From positions 152,771-165,640 of the forward strand of contig NW_003144290.1 of the NCBI RefSeq assembly GCF_000003605.2: a stretch of DNA of 12,870 nt, written 5' to 3'. The position numbers and the translations under genes were made by a program. The stretch comes from Saccoglossus kowalevskii (taxonomy: Eukaryota; Hemichordata; Enteropneusta; Harrimaniidae). The notes beneath the pieces are model-generated. The model saw nothing but the letters and a program-made list of their open reading frames with translations, was not told the DNA's origin and ran no database searches. Numbering within the stretch: position 1 is the first letter of the stretch; every line of letters starts with the position of its first letter. This document shows positions 1-8,704 of this stretch, one piece after another.

Positions 1-1106
1 TTAGAAAGGTCAATAAACAGCCAGGAATATAGAAAAGTTTTGAAATTTATGCAGTCACTATCTAAAAACCTATGACTGAATATCACCACTGAATAAACAT
101 GCTGTCACAGTAGTTTATGGGGGTAATAAGTATGGTGGTTCTGGGCCATTCTGACCACTTCTCTATTTTCACTCTTTTGAAGCACTTAAATGATGTTTAA
201 GTAAAGTACAATTTTTCAGGTCTTAATTTCTGCACCTTACCAAAAACACTGATACCATTTAGGACCAGTTAAGACTTGTTCAAAGTTAAACAGTATTTAA
301 CAATGCCTTTACAGTTTTGACAAAGGGTATAAATAATTTTGAGTGAGTCAAATTACAAATAAAGTAATTGCTTTTTTGTTATGCAAATGAGGTTGTACAA
401 AACTCATTCAGAATTTTTACCTTTCAAGTAAAGGTATTCAACTACGGCCAAAATATTCTGTATCCACCTGTTGTTTTCCAGAAAAACACAAAACATTGAA
501 ATTTCAGTAGGGGTATGAATAATTCTGTTTTTAACTGTATATTCTCAGTTTTGATGTCATTGAATTCTATGTGTTGAATGACTAACACTTAGGTATAACA
601 TATATAAAGAAAAAAAATGTCATATTTTTCACAACTGTAGTTAAACCATGACTATATCAACTCACTGAGAAAAAAATCAAAGAAAATAAAACTCCCTGTC
701 CCAGTGTTTTTTTAGACAGTCACCTGAAACACTAAATTTGTTTTGATTGGCCTTGTGTAGTATCATGTTTTCAATCAGCTGTACATTTGTCATAAAAAAA
801 ATGCATGTGTATACACACTGTCATAGGTCATAGACTGTTCCATTAGTTACCATATTGACTCTTACTAACATAGTTTTTCATTGCATAGGCTTTTGAGTAT
901 TGATATCCTAGAAGTGCAGATAACGTTCTACATGTAGGCTAGTGACTGCATTCAATATTCCAAATTTTTGTTTCCATAGAACTTTGCATTTCTGTTATTG
1001 TGCATTCTGTATTTTCTCGTTGACTCCCGTGTGTGAAGCACACAACCAGAGTCTTTGCAGTTAACCTGTCTGTATGTGCGTGTGTTTTTCTATTTTTTAA
1101 TTGTCC
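1..1106. other. AT-rich non-coding flank
   Basis: I see no open reading frame of note, no exon with convincing splice borders and no tandem repeat in this stretch. It is AT-rich with scattered poly-A and poly-T runs. It serves as the left flank of the transposon that starts at 1113, and its base composition changes abruptly to CpG-rich at that point. Confidence 0.6.
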
Positions 1107-1112
1107 TAAGTA
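1107..1112. repeat. Left target-site duplication (TAAGTA)
   Basis: TAAGTA abuts the left terminal repeat directly and recurs exactly at 4660-4665 just outside the right terminal repeat. A shorter duplication of only TA cannot be excluded, but the full 6-bp match is the simpler reading. Confidence 0.65.
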
Positions 1113-1150
1113 GGGAAGTGACCGAAATCAAACTGGGCGGTTTTCCGCGG
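1113..1150 (+). repeat. Left terminal inverted repeat
   Basis: This starts GGGAAG and contains AACTGGGCGG, which is shared exactly with the reverse complement of the right end. Mismatches to the right end fall at repeat positions 7, 8, 12, 18, 32 and 34. Similarity fades beyond about 40 bp, although CCGG and GGGAA words continue inside both ends and could be extra transposase binding sites (inference). Confidence 0.75.
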
Positions 1151-1179
1151 TGCTCTGACAACACCCGGGAAGTCAGCAG

Positions 1180-1565
1180 AAGCTCTTTGACCGGCCGAGG
1201 GTTCCCGTCAACACTGGCACATTTCCGGGGTTAGCCGGCGCTCATTTGTTCATGATTATAATCCTATTGTTCAAATGTTCTCACCTTTCTAAAGACAAAA
1301 AACGACAGACTTTTTACAAGTCCCTGAAAAGGAGTACCACTTTTATCAAAGAGTTACTACATTCGTTGCGATGTTTTCACTGTCTAGCGCTTCTGCATAT
1401 TTAATATATTCACGCAAATTGACCCATGTCTGACCTCTAGTCTAGGCAAGATGTGTGTTGCGCAACGTTCTGCAGAACTTCCAAGTGCTGAGTTTAAGTT
1501 CCACGATTGAAAAAAAATAAAATAACATACAGCTCCATTCTATATCGGGCCATTGTTGTTAATAT
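1180..1565. repeat. Subterminal repeat, copy A (~385 bp)
   Basis: This block is repeated in the same orientation at 1763-2146, with roughly four in five bases shared by eye. Long shared words include CACCTTTC, TTTTTACAAGTCCCTGAA, TTAATATATTCACGCAA and GAGTTTAAGTTCCACGATTG. Both copies keep a perfect 12-bp palindrome, GTTCTGCAGAAC, here at 1467-1478. Short ORFs that cross this block are open by chance and differ between the two copies, so I do not regard it as coding. Confidence 0.8.
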
Positions 1566-1762
1566 TGTCTCAGTTTAAAATGACAGCACTCCCAACTGAA
1601 CACACCGTATTATGTACCAAATGTATGGGCAGTCAAACAATTCAGTCGTATCATATAAATTATGCCGTTGTGAATGTTATTTAGCCGGTCTAACTGGCAT
1701 TGTAGCGGCATGTATGATATACATTTTGCCGTTGTGTTAAAAATATTTCTTTCATTAGTGAT
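1566..1762. other. Spacer between the two subterminal repeat copies
   Basis: These 197 bp separate the two copies and are not obviously part of the duplication. The spacer ends with a TTTCATTAGTGATA stretch that resembles TTTCATTGGTGATA just after copy B (near 2147-2159). The original duplicated unit may therefore have been about 583 bp, with most of the second spacer since lost. Confidence 0.4.
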
Positions 1763-2146
1763 AAGCTCCTTGGCCACTGAGGGTCCCCGCCAACACAGGT
1801 ACTTAACTGGGGTAAACCGGCACTCATTTTTCATTACTATAGTCTCATTGTTCGCATGTTCCCACCTTTCCAAAGACAAAAAAACGACTGATTTTTTACA
1901 AGTCCCTGAAGAGGAGTGCCACTTTTATCAACGAGTGGCATGTTGCTACGTTCATTGCGATGTTTTCAATGTCTAGCGCGTCTAGATTTAATATATTCAC
2001 GCAATTTCACCCATGTCTGACCTCTAATCTAGGCAAGATTGGTATTAGCAACGTTCTGCAGAACTTTGAAGTGCTGAGTTTAAGTTCCACGATTGAAAAA
2101 ATAAAATAACATACAGTCTCATTTTATATCAGACTATTGTTATTAT
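1763..2146. repeat. Subterminal repeat, copy B (~385 bp)
   Basis: This is the second copy of the block at 1180-1565, offset by about 583 bp, with substitutions and small indels. One example is an insertion near 1938-1948, in the segment reading GAGTGGCATGTTGCTACG. The palindrome GTTCTGCAGAAC is intact at 2053-2064. Confidence 0.8.
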
Positions 2147-2458
2147 TTCATTGGTGATATAGAGTGAATGCCGTAATTGTAGTCGGATTCACAATACCCA
2201 GGCCAGCTTCTGACCAAATCGGAAGTGAGTAAACTGAAAGAGGCAGTGAACAGTAAATGCAGGAAAATTAAATTGTAATATAATGCGTACTGTAATACAT
2301 GTATATGGGAAAATAGTAGTAATAGTTTGTATGTTGTTTTTTTGCTGAATTTGTGTACAATGCATGCTTGTTATGTGAAAAATAAACTAATTAAACTACA
2401 TGTATTGCTGTCCATCGATTACTTTTTTATTATCAGTCCTTATTCAACACAACACAAC

Positions 2459-2880
2459 ACAATATTTACCCAACCAATACATTTAAATACAACCCTAGCA
2501 ACAAGGACGCGAAATATTTACAAACATTCTCGACCCAACCCCTTGTGGAAAATTATAATTAAATACGACCCACGGAATATGAACGCAAAATATTTACAAA
2601 CATTCTCGATCTAACCCCTAGTGAAAAAACGCATTAAATACGACTCGCGGAACATGAACGCGCAATATTTACAAACATTCTCGACCCAAACCCCCAGAGA
2701 TGAAAAATGTATTTAAATATGACCCACGGAACATGAACGCGAATTATTTACAAACGTGGACGAAAAATAATGAAGTGAATATTCAACCGGTCCCTAGTAA
2801 AAATAAAATAAACGACCCGTGTACGCTAAATATTTGCAATTCGACCCGGATCCAAAATACTTAATCTTCACGGGTGAAAT
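2459..2880. repeat. Degenerate tandem array, period 75-79 bp, inside the transposon
   Basis: Units starting with GAACGC or GGACGC followed by (A)ATATTTACAAAC begin at 2505, 2581, 2656 and 2735, giving periods of 76, 75 and 79 bp. Each of the first three units also holds ATTCTCGA and ends near a GACCCACGGAA-like word. A partial unit precedes 2505, and decayed fragments (GACCCG, AAATATTTGCAA) continue to about 2880. The low-complexity ACAACACAACACAACACAA at 2446-2461 lies just upstream. A 95-codon ORF over part of the array (2327-2614) is best explained by the repeat and is not listed as a gene. Confidence 0.75.
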
Positions 2881-2944
2881 ATACGAGTGTGTCGCATCTT
2901 GTCAGCAGTACATGTAAATACATATGATGGGCATTTACTGCAAG

Positions 2945-3328
2945 TCAGAGTTTGATAAATTTCGGCATGTAACTGTTTGAAACGGCAAGCGACAGGAAGT
3001 CCGACGCTTGTATAAAACTAAGAAACTGGGCGTCTTCGTTATTTGCCGATGAAGGAGAAGGTAATCCAGTTTCTTTCAAAAATGACATCGCTTGAACGGG
3101 ATACATGTTACAGTGGTTGCATTCAGGGTTTTCACACTTTGTAAATATAATCGTTCCTATTCGCTTCTGTAAATGGGCATTCATAAATTTCATTTCCTTA
3201 AATATGTCAGCGTCTGGTTGATTTAGTTTTCTCGCGCTGGCCTTCTGTGTAAGATCATGAATTCGTTCGTAGTCGTCATATAAACGCTGGTTAGCACTGT
3301 CACATGGTTCGAAGCTTGGCAGTCTCAT
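2945..3328 (-). pseudogene. Transposase-like pseudogene, C-terminal fragment
   Basis: This 127-codon frame continues the gene in the upstream core fragment, but in another reading frame. It is rich in charged residues and has a short Cys cluster, C65 x4 C70 xx C73 (KCENPECNHC), which could bind a metal (inference). Reading this frame slightly upstream of its first ATG gives FYYMRL, a more natural continuation of the core protein than the end of the core frame itself. The break may therefore sit in the A7 run at 3334-3340 on the plus strand. Only about ten residues separate that point from the segment YDDYERIH (residues 18-25). From memory of comparable invertebrate transposase-like proteins, the block holding the third catalytic residue should lie between them, so an internal deletion is likely. 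No function is claimed for this fragment alone. Confidence 0.6.
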
Positions 3329-3926
3329 ATAGTAAAAAAATATTGGTGATGAAATTTACATTGAAGTCGCTACCACCGTCGAGAACTCCAACAACAATTG
3401 ATTCATCGCGTTCTTTGATGATGTTAGCCAAGTCTGTTAAGTGGGCAATGATGTCACACGAGCTGAACAACTCTGCTTGGTTTATCAATGTTAGTGGCCC
3501 ACTTCTCGGGTACGAATAGTGGTCACGGCCTGAATCATCTTTTATTATTTCCGGTTGTGCTGAACTTTTTAATATCACGTAACCGGCTGGGGTTATCAGA
3601 TAACCTTGGAAAGGAAAGTCGTGGTCGGCAAAATTTGGTTTGTCATCTGAGGGGAAAAAGCGTTTAACTTGGTGGTACCTACTAACGGCTGGCACGCCAA
3701 TCTTAACTTTGTTCATGTTGTCCCATGATATAACCACGCAAGAATCGCTGTATTTTGCAGAAAACTCCATGTAATGTTTAACCTGCGAAAAATAATAATG
3801 TGCGTTCTCGTCTTTTCTAAGATTGTTAGCTGACCCACGTACAAGTTTTGCGTCTATCTCACCAGTATAACACTTCGCTGCCTTGAACCGGGGCAACCAT
3901 CCACCTTGAAATAGTTGACAATCCAA
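3300..3926 (-). pseudogene. Transposase-like pseudogene, catalytic core fragment
   Basis: This is a 208-codon frame. Its first dozen residues are probably an artefact of the frame break, and the natural protein sequence starts near PRFKAAKCYTGEIDAK (residues 12-27). It looks like an RNase-H-fold (DDE/D) transposase core. A hydrophobic strand ending in CVVISWDN places a candidate first catalytic Asp at residue 69, and VVGVLDGGSDFN places a candidate second one at residue 183 (or 187). Between them lies an ADHDFPFQG segment (residues 100-108). From memory, a similar DHD segment recurs in uncharacterised transposase-like proteins of many invertebrates; I could not check this. The frame overlaps the N-terminal fragment by 68 bp and the C-terminal fragment by 29 bp. 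No third catalytic Glu/Asp block is visible downstream. Both the family assignment and the catalytic residues are inferred from the pattern. Confidence 0.65.
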
Positions 3927-4200
3927 CTTTTCGTTGTTCCAACGAGGGGTTATTCTTGTACAGAGCCTGTCGTATTTGTTGTCTCGTCACACCACTGCTA
4001 TCAGTTGTTGTTCTTCGCCTACGATGTGCTTCAAAACCATTTTCTTCAATAAATGATTTTGCTGTTGTCACAGCCACAGAGTATAGCTGTGACAAGCTTG
4101 GTCGCCCAGCCCAGCCCAGTGTCTGGTCGGATTCCACCTCACAGACTTTTCTTGCACGTACGTGCAGTTGTTGACTCCTGGGCATTTTCGACTTTTTCAC
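3859..4200 (-). pseudogene. Transposase-like pseudogene, N-terminal DNA-binding fragment
   Basis: This 113-codon frame begins MKKSKMPRSQ; a second possible start is Met6. It has a basic patch RRRR at residues 60-63 and a helix-turn-helix-like segment at about residues 70-102 (SGVTRQQIRQAL ... GLSTISRWM), as expected for a transposase domain that binds the terminal repeats. After MVAP (residues 101-104) the frame departs from the core frame. The switch falls in the GCCCCGG stretch around 3890-3897 and needs one base removed or two added. The start lies 459 bp inside the right terminal repeat. No intron borders were needed to join the fragments, so a simple frameshift is the likeliest explanation, though an assembly error is possible. 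Confidence 0.6.
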
Positions 4201-4263
4201 AGTCTGGGCCGTCTATTGTAAACATAAATCACTCGATACAATATCAGATGCACTAGCTTCACA

Positions 4264-4279
4264 CTCGGGGGGCCCCGAG
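4264..4279. repeat. GC-rich palindrome upstream of the transposase frame
   Basis: CTCGGGG and CCCCGAG are perfect inverted arms around a GG centre, about 64 bp upstream of the first Met codon of the minus-strand gene. It stands out in AT-rich DNA. It may be part of the element's promoter or an RNA hairpin in its leader; the sequence alone does not decide. Confidence 0.5.
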
Positions 4280-4621
4280 AAGGGCCGCCTACATTAAAAA
4301 GTTGTAGTACTTTCTAAGCCATCTGAGAAATCTTGAAACATCCTGTCATACTCCATTTTAAGAAAGTTGAAATGTAGTTTACCAATCAAGCACAAGGCAA
4401 GAATTAAGCAGGAAACTTTAATGAACTGATGTACATTTCTGATGTACATTACTTTCGTACGGGGAACCGCCGGTCTTGCTGAAGAACTGCCGCACTTATG
4501 AGACCTATGAATAATTGACACCTCAAATTAAGTGTGAATCACTACTCCTGGGGAAGCTCCGGTTCGGGAAAACTACGGTATTCCCGTGCCATGTCGTGCC
4601 GGTTTGGGCATTAGCGGAGTC

Positions 4622-4659
4622 CCGCAGGAAACCGCCCAGTTAGATTTTGGTTTCTTCCC
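4622..4659 (-). repeat. Right terminal inverted repeat
   Basis: On the minus strand this begins GGGAAG and matches the left end at 32 of 38 bases, including AACTGGGCGG. A 72-codon plus-strand ORF that runs across this end into the flank (4586-4804) is not a gene, because it spans the transposon boundary. Confidence 0.75.
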
Positions 4660-4665
4660 TAAGTA
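4660..4665. repeat. Right target-site duplication (TAAGTA)
   Basis: This is identical to 1107-1112 and sits directly outside the right terminal repeat. Together the two copies define the insertion site as a single TAAGTA in the original DNA. Confidence 0.65.
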
Positions 4666-6937
4666 CATATATTCTAATTTGGGCATCATTGTTGGGGTTC
4701 TTTTTTGTTTGTACCGCGCTCCTGGTGTGAAACTGATTACTGATTGGGTACTACACTCAGATCATTTTGAAACCACGTTCATATTCAAGATTTCAATATG
4801 CTAAAATTTAAATAATTATTTTAGTGAACTGAAGCTTAAAGAAGAGGTCACTGAACCTCATAAATATTGCTGAATGTTTGTTTCTTTGTTTGGCCATATT
4901 TTTCTTGTTTCCACCAAGGGATTGACAATTAAAAACGCAGGAGGGAGGGATAGTAGAAAAAAAATCTGCTAATGTCAGAAACAAAAAAAAAATAAAGGTG
5001 TGTACACAATACAAGTTTTTTTTAAATAAAGAATTATATGTGCAATTAACTTTGTACATTTTGCAACTTATTTTTTGTATGTAATCTATGACAGTTCCAT
5101 GAGTTAAAATCTTTTGTGTATATTCTTCAACCTAGGAAGTTGTTAGATGACATGCAAATGTACCTGTAAAAAACGTGTAATGCCAAATGAAAAAAAAATG
5201 AGTATGTTTCTAATAAAATTACCATACATGTACTTTGCCTAGTTTTTGCATGCTAACTAACCCTGTACCTTTTCATGGCAATTAAACTGGAAAGTGACCA
5301 CTGGAGGGAGCTCACTTCTTGTTTCTAGCTGCATGCTGGATAATTTCCTCACACAAAACTGATTATTACATTTGCAAAATGTTTAACTGTTGAACCAATA
5401 TGCAAGATTAGTTAACATATCGATATGACGAATACAAGTCTATACTTTTGTTTTCAGTATCGTCATAATCAAATTTACCATATTTGCTTTATGAGTAGCG
5501 GGCATGCTTTTTTTTCTGGTTAAAATGCATCATCCAGATGATCTAGTTTACAATAAATGCAACATATATCGGAGATTCTAATCATGGTATTAAGTTACAT
5601 GTACGTTAGGTATTGACATGTTCAATAAAAACAAAATATAATTGAGGAATTAAGGAAACATAAAAAATGGTACGTTTATTTGATGCAAAATAGTGTTTGT
5701 GTTTAAAGAGCATTTCGCTTGAATTTTCCTCTTTACTTCTACCGTAGTTTTCTCTGGGACTATACGAGTACATTGAGGCTTTAAACTTCAAAGTTAAGAG
5801 GGCGACCATTTTTAAGGCAAAATCTTGGAGTTTATACGCAGTAATATAGGGGAGCATATTAATATATTGTATACGTAGTGTGTATGCTTCAGGCCCTGTT
5901 TCCGTATCCCTCAATGCATGCGTCATCACAGTGACGTCAATTGAAGTTTACATACGTTTTATGCTAGTTAACGTCAATCAAACCTCATTGATGGTGCTGA
6001 ACGTTGTGTTCGTATTCAAAGCCAACACATAAATAATGCTACCAGCTATATACACAACCCAGTGTTTGCTGAGATTGCAAAGAACTTGTACATACTCCCA
6101 CCATGTCATGCGCTGTAATATTCAATTACAATTCTGGTTTCCTCATAACTCTGAATTTTACCGTATGCAATGTAAATTCACTTTTGGACAACCCTGTGCA
6201 GTGTAACATGGACATCTGATTTACAATAGCTATTGTCCTCTCACACATACAGTATGCACACACACATACACAATTATTGTAACATGACTTAACATAGAAA
6301 TGTTTGTGAAGCTTAGGTTTAGTTAAGGGGTTAGGTATGGTACAATTATATAAATATTAATTGAACCAAACCTTCCTCCTTCACTAAACCAAAGCTATGC
6401 GAACTTGACTTAATTAAATTCAATTAAATTTTAATATAAATTATGAAAATAGTGAGGGTTGTCGCAATATAGGTTCTGTCTTCACAAGTCGGTGTAAAGT
6501 TACATTGGAGTCGTCACAACGTTGGTACCACACACACACACACGCGCACAAAATTGTGCATTTCAGATTCTTTGTCTGAATTTTATAATAAAAAAAAAAA
6601 AATCTGTTTTCATAAAAATCAAAATATAGACAAAAAAGTAATGTCAATTTAAAAAAACAAACATCAGTGCATCATTTTTGGAAAACGAAATAATCAGATA
6701 TATTTTTCTCACATTATAGACACTAGAAAGTGATTTTATCCAAATTAACCTTTCGAGTGTCATTGTCAACTTTTGGCACCACTTACAAAACAATTTTCTA
6801 CACTCTGCTCCTCTCCACATGAAATATTGATAACAATTGACAAACCTTTTGATCAAAAACAAAAAGCAATAACAGAAATTGACCGTATAGTCCAAAATGA
6901 TGATGAAATTCAGTGAAATTTCACAAAATGTGAAAAT
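4666..6937. other. Non-coding stretch with simple repeats
   Basis: No ORF here resembles a protein I recognise, and the longest (5606-5929, minus strand, 107 codons) lacks recognisable features. There is a perfect cAMP-response-element-like site, TGACGTCA, at 5932-5939. Low-complexity DNA includes CA-rich runs at 6241-6272 and 6529-6550 and a run of 13 A at 6590-6602. A short palindrome, GTGAAATTTCAC, lies at 6913-6924. Confidence 0.55.
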
Positions 6938-6974
6938 ATTTATATATAATTTATGAACTAAATTATATATAAAT
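6938..6974. repeat. Perfect AT-rich hairpin (16-bp arms)
   Basis: The arms 6938-6953 (ATTTATATATAATTTA) and 6959-6974 are exact reverse complements around a 5-base loop, TGAAC. The arms consist only of A and T, so chance or slippage-derived origin is possible, but the perfect match over 16 bp is notable. No coding role is seen. Confidence 0.8.
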
Positions 6975-7498
6975 GCATTCTAAGGGTTTTCAAATTAAGG
7001 TGAAAAAAGCATTACATTTCATGTGTGATGTCACTGATTGTGTTGGGTGATCCAATATAATGAAAACCTATAATGCTCCAAATATGAATTTGTATTGAAT
7101 CATAAAAGGCTGATTGATTGCCTAATTTATGATCTGGTACATTAGCAATTTGAAACATTTTTCACTCGTGCTCTTTCATTTTCGCTTTCACTTGCAGGTC
7201 TTGGGGCTATACATGTAACTTGTAGCTTAAATTCAGTGCAGTTTGTCAGTTAGATAGTGACATTGTATCTTGAAGTTTATACATATATGTCATACTGTTA
7301 TTATTATGGGTACATGCCATCAGCATAATGAAAAAATGGGGTCACCAGGCAATTTATCGAGATCCAAGAGCCTGAAATATGGAAAAAGTTAAAATTTGCA
7401 TTATTACAATGTTTCTATGGTGATATTTTTTCTCATCTCAAGATTTAGTTTGGGATGAAAAAGTCATATTCATTATTTTTATGATTTCTAATTTAGTA
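6975..7498. other. Non-coding stretch
   Basis: I see no ORF, splice-bordered exon or strong repeat here. The stretch is AT-rich and leads into the tandem array at 7499. Confidence 0.5.
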
Positions 7499-7742
7499 CT
7501 CTCCCATAATGCATTGCATTATATGTGCAGTAACATGCTCAGTAGTGTAAAATTTGAAGTTCTCTCCCATAATGCATTGCATATATGTGCAGTAACATGC
7601 TCAGAGTATAACATTTGAAGTTCTCCCCCATAATGCATTGCATATATATGCAGTAACATGCTCAGTGTAACATTTGAAGTTCTCTCCCATAATGCATTGC
7701 ATATATGTGCAGTAACATGCTCAGTAGTGTAAAATTTGCAGT
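7499..7742. repeat. Four-copy tandem repeat (~61 bp) with ZNF143/Staf-like core
   Basis: Copies start at 7499, 7562, 7623 and 7682, so the spacings are 63, 61 and 59 bp. Each reads CCCATAATGCATTGCA, then a TATATG-like word, GCAGTAACATGCTCAG, and a variable AGTGTAA(A/C)ATTTG stretch. The 18-mer CTCCCATAATGCATTGCA fits, at every position, the ZNF143/Staf binding consensus as I remember it (YWCCCRNMATSCMYYRCR) in copies 1, 2 and 4. Copy 3 has one mismatch. Copies differ by small indels while the core is unchanged. It may be a regulatory array, or a minisatellite whose unit happens to contain the site. Confidence 0.85.
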
Positions 7743-8611
7743 TATCTCTACATGTTTGCTTTGCTTTGTTTGATTTTTATCAGAAATGTTTTTTGTCCTG
7801 AGTGACCCCTTGCCCATAACTCTAATCCTAACCCTAACCTTTGCTTGACATGTATAGCTGGAGGGGCATATTGAATTACATTGTGTGCTGAACTATTAGT
7901 TTTAAGATTCAGGTTATGTGTGTAACTTTAAGGGGGAGTCTCTCCTCATGTGTGATTGGGTCCCCTTGAAATAGAGAGGTTGAAGTTACTTGTAAGTTGC
8001 CTCTGTTCTAAATATTGGTTTAATTATTTGAAATCCTTGAAGGCTGGCAAATGACCTCTGAACCCCCAGAACAATAAATGTTAAGATGTTTGTTTATAGT
8101 ATGCAACATGTATATAATGGGACTGTTTTATAGTGATATTTAATATTGATTAACCTGATGTGTGCCAATCACCTGTCAATGGTTGCTAAGTTACACCACC
8201 TGGTCTGAGGTCTATGCATGTACAAATTGCAATAGCAAACCATGAAGACATGATAGATTCCTTGCAGGGAAAAACGGTCTAATAACACTCGGTACCCTTT
8301 ATGCATATCATGTATCTCCACAGTGTGATGCAATACAGGACTGATCAAATATGCATAAAGTTTAAACTCACATGCTGCCAAAATTTGTAGCATTGTATGC
8401 ACTGTCTGGAGGTTATCCTGAGCTTCTAGCTTCCTATATAGTCTGACAACAAAAAACTGTGGTAATAACGGTTTAATTTAACAAGCTCCTTTGTGTATTA
8501 TTGGAATTATTTAGTCCAAAAATTGTTTCAAATTCAAGCAAATATCATGAACGAGCAGAATCTCCACACTGCGTATGCAAGATGGACAGATAGGTGATGG
8601 AGAGATGGAGA
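7743..8611. other. Non-coding stretch
   Basis: I find no convincing gene. A short telomere-like patch with two CCTAACC-type repeats lies near 7824-7840 and is too short to call an interstitial telomere. The 77-codon minus-strand ORF at 8169-8402 has no recognisable features. Confidence 0.5.
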
Positions 8612-8704
8612 TAGACAATATTTTCTATTAGGTTGGCGACAGTAGACACTCGCCTGCAGCATGGATACGTCTGCTGACGTCAACCTATGTGAAAATATTG
8701 TTGG
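8612..8704 (+). ncRNA. Candidate hairpin RNA precursor or fold-back element
   Basis: Arms 8612-8645 and 8671-8704 form a long imperfect stem. There are eleven perfect pairs (8615-8625 with 8691-8701), a 3x3 internal loop, seven perfect pairs (8629-8635 with 8681-8687) and then ten more positions with a single A-A mismatch. The loop is about 25 nt. Four G-U wobbles (8612/8704, 8614/8702, 8636/8680, 8643/8673) pair only if the plus strand is transcribed; on the minus strand they become C-A mismatches. Size and shape suit a microRNA precursor, though the loop is large. A short inverted-repeat transposon remnant is the main alternative. No mature sequence is claimed. Confidence 0.35.

Larger units (their letters stand above)
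1113..4659 (-). mobile_element. Decayed DNA transposon with terminal inverted repeats, 3.5 kb
   Basis: The ends are inverted repeats: 1113-1150 matches the reverse complement of 4622-4659 at 32 of 38 positions without gaps, and the first six bases are GGGAAG. A 6-bp direct repeat (TAAGTA) lies outside both ends. The ends are CpG-rich within AT-rich surroundings. The element contains one protein region, read on the minus strand (2945-4200), so the right end is the 5' side of the gene. The left 1.8 kb is non-coding and carries a duplicated ~385-bp block and a short-period tandem array. The gene has at least two frame breaks, so the copy is probably non-autonomous today. I cannot assign it to a named superfamily. 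The 6-bp duplication and the terminal sequence are the best handles for classification. Confidence 0.75.

Noticed and set aside
1674-1976. 100-codon plus-strand ORF and the overlapping 89-codon minus-strand ORF at 1610-1879
   Set aside because: Both lie mainly in the spacer and copy B of the duplicated non-coding block. The homologous part of copy A is not open in the same frame.
3306-3316. GGTTCGAAGC as a tRNA B box
   Set aside because: It falls within the transposase pseudogene with no A box or cloverleaf around it.
4065-4095. 10-bp perfect inverted repeat TTGTCACAGC / GCTGTGACAA
   Set aside because: It lies inside the N-terminal transposase frame. Short arms of this size are expected occasionally, and nothing suggests a terminator or regulatory role.
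4294-4521. 75-codon minus-strand ORF with a hydrophobic stretch, upstream of the transposase frame
   Set aside because: No recognisable domain and no splice donor clearly linking it to the transposase. A hydrophobic segment arises easily in AT-rich DNA.
4808-5059. 83-codon minus-strand ORF rich in Phe and Leu
   Set aside because: The composition reflects poly-A/T tracts; no conserved motif.
5991-6020. ATGGTGCTGAAC as a possible first thioredoxin exon
   Set aside because: No donor site at the expected distance, and the peptide does not resemble the MVK-type thioredoxin start.
6441-6895. Two minus-strand ORFs rich in Phe, Tyr and Cys
   Set aside because: They are produced by the CA-rich and poly-A tracts and AT-rich sequence; no domain is visible.
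7818-7840. Telomere-like CCTAACC repeats
   Set aside because: Only about two units, too short to argue for an interstitial telomere.
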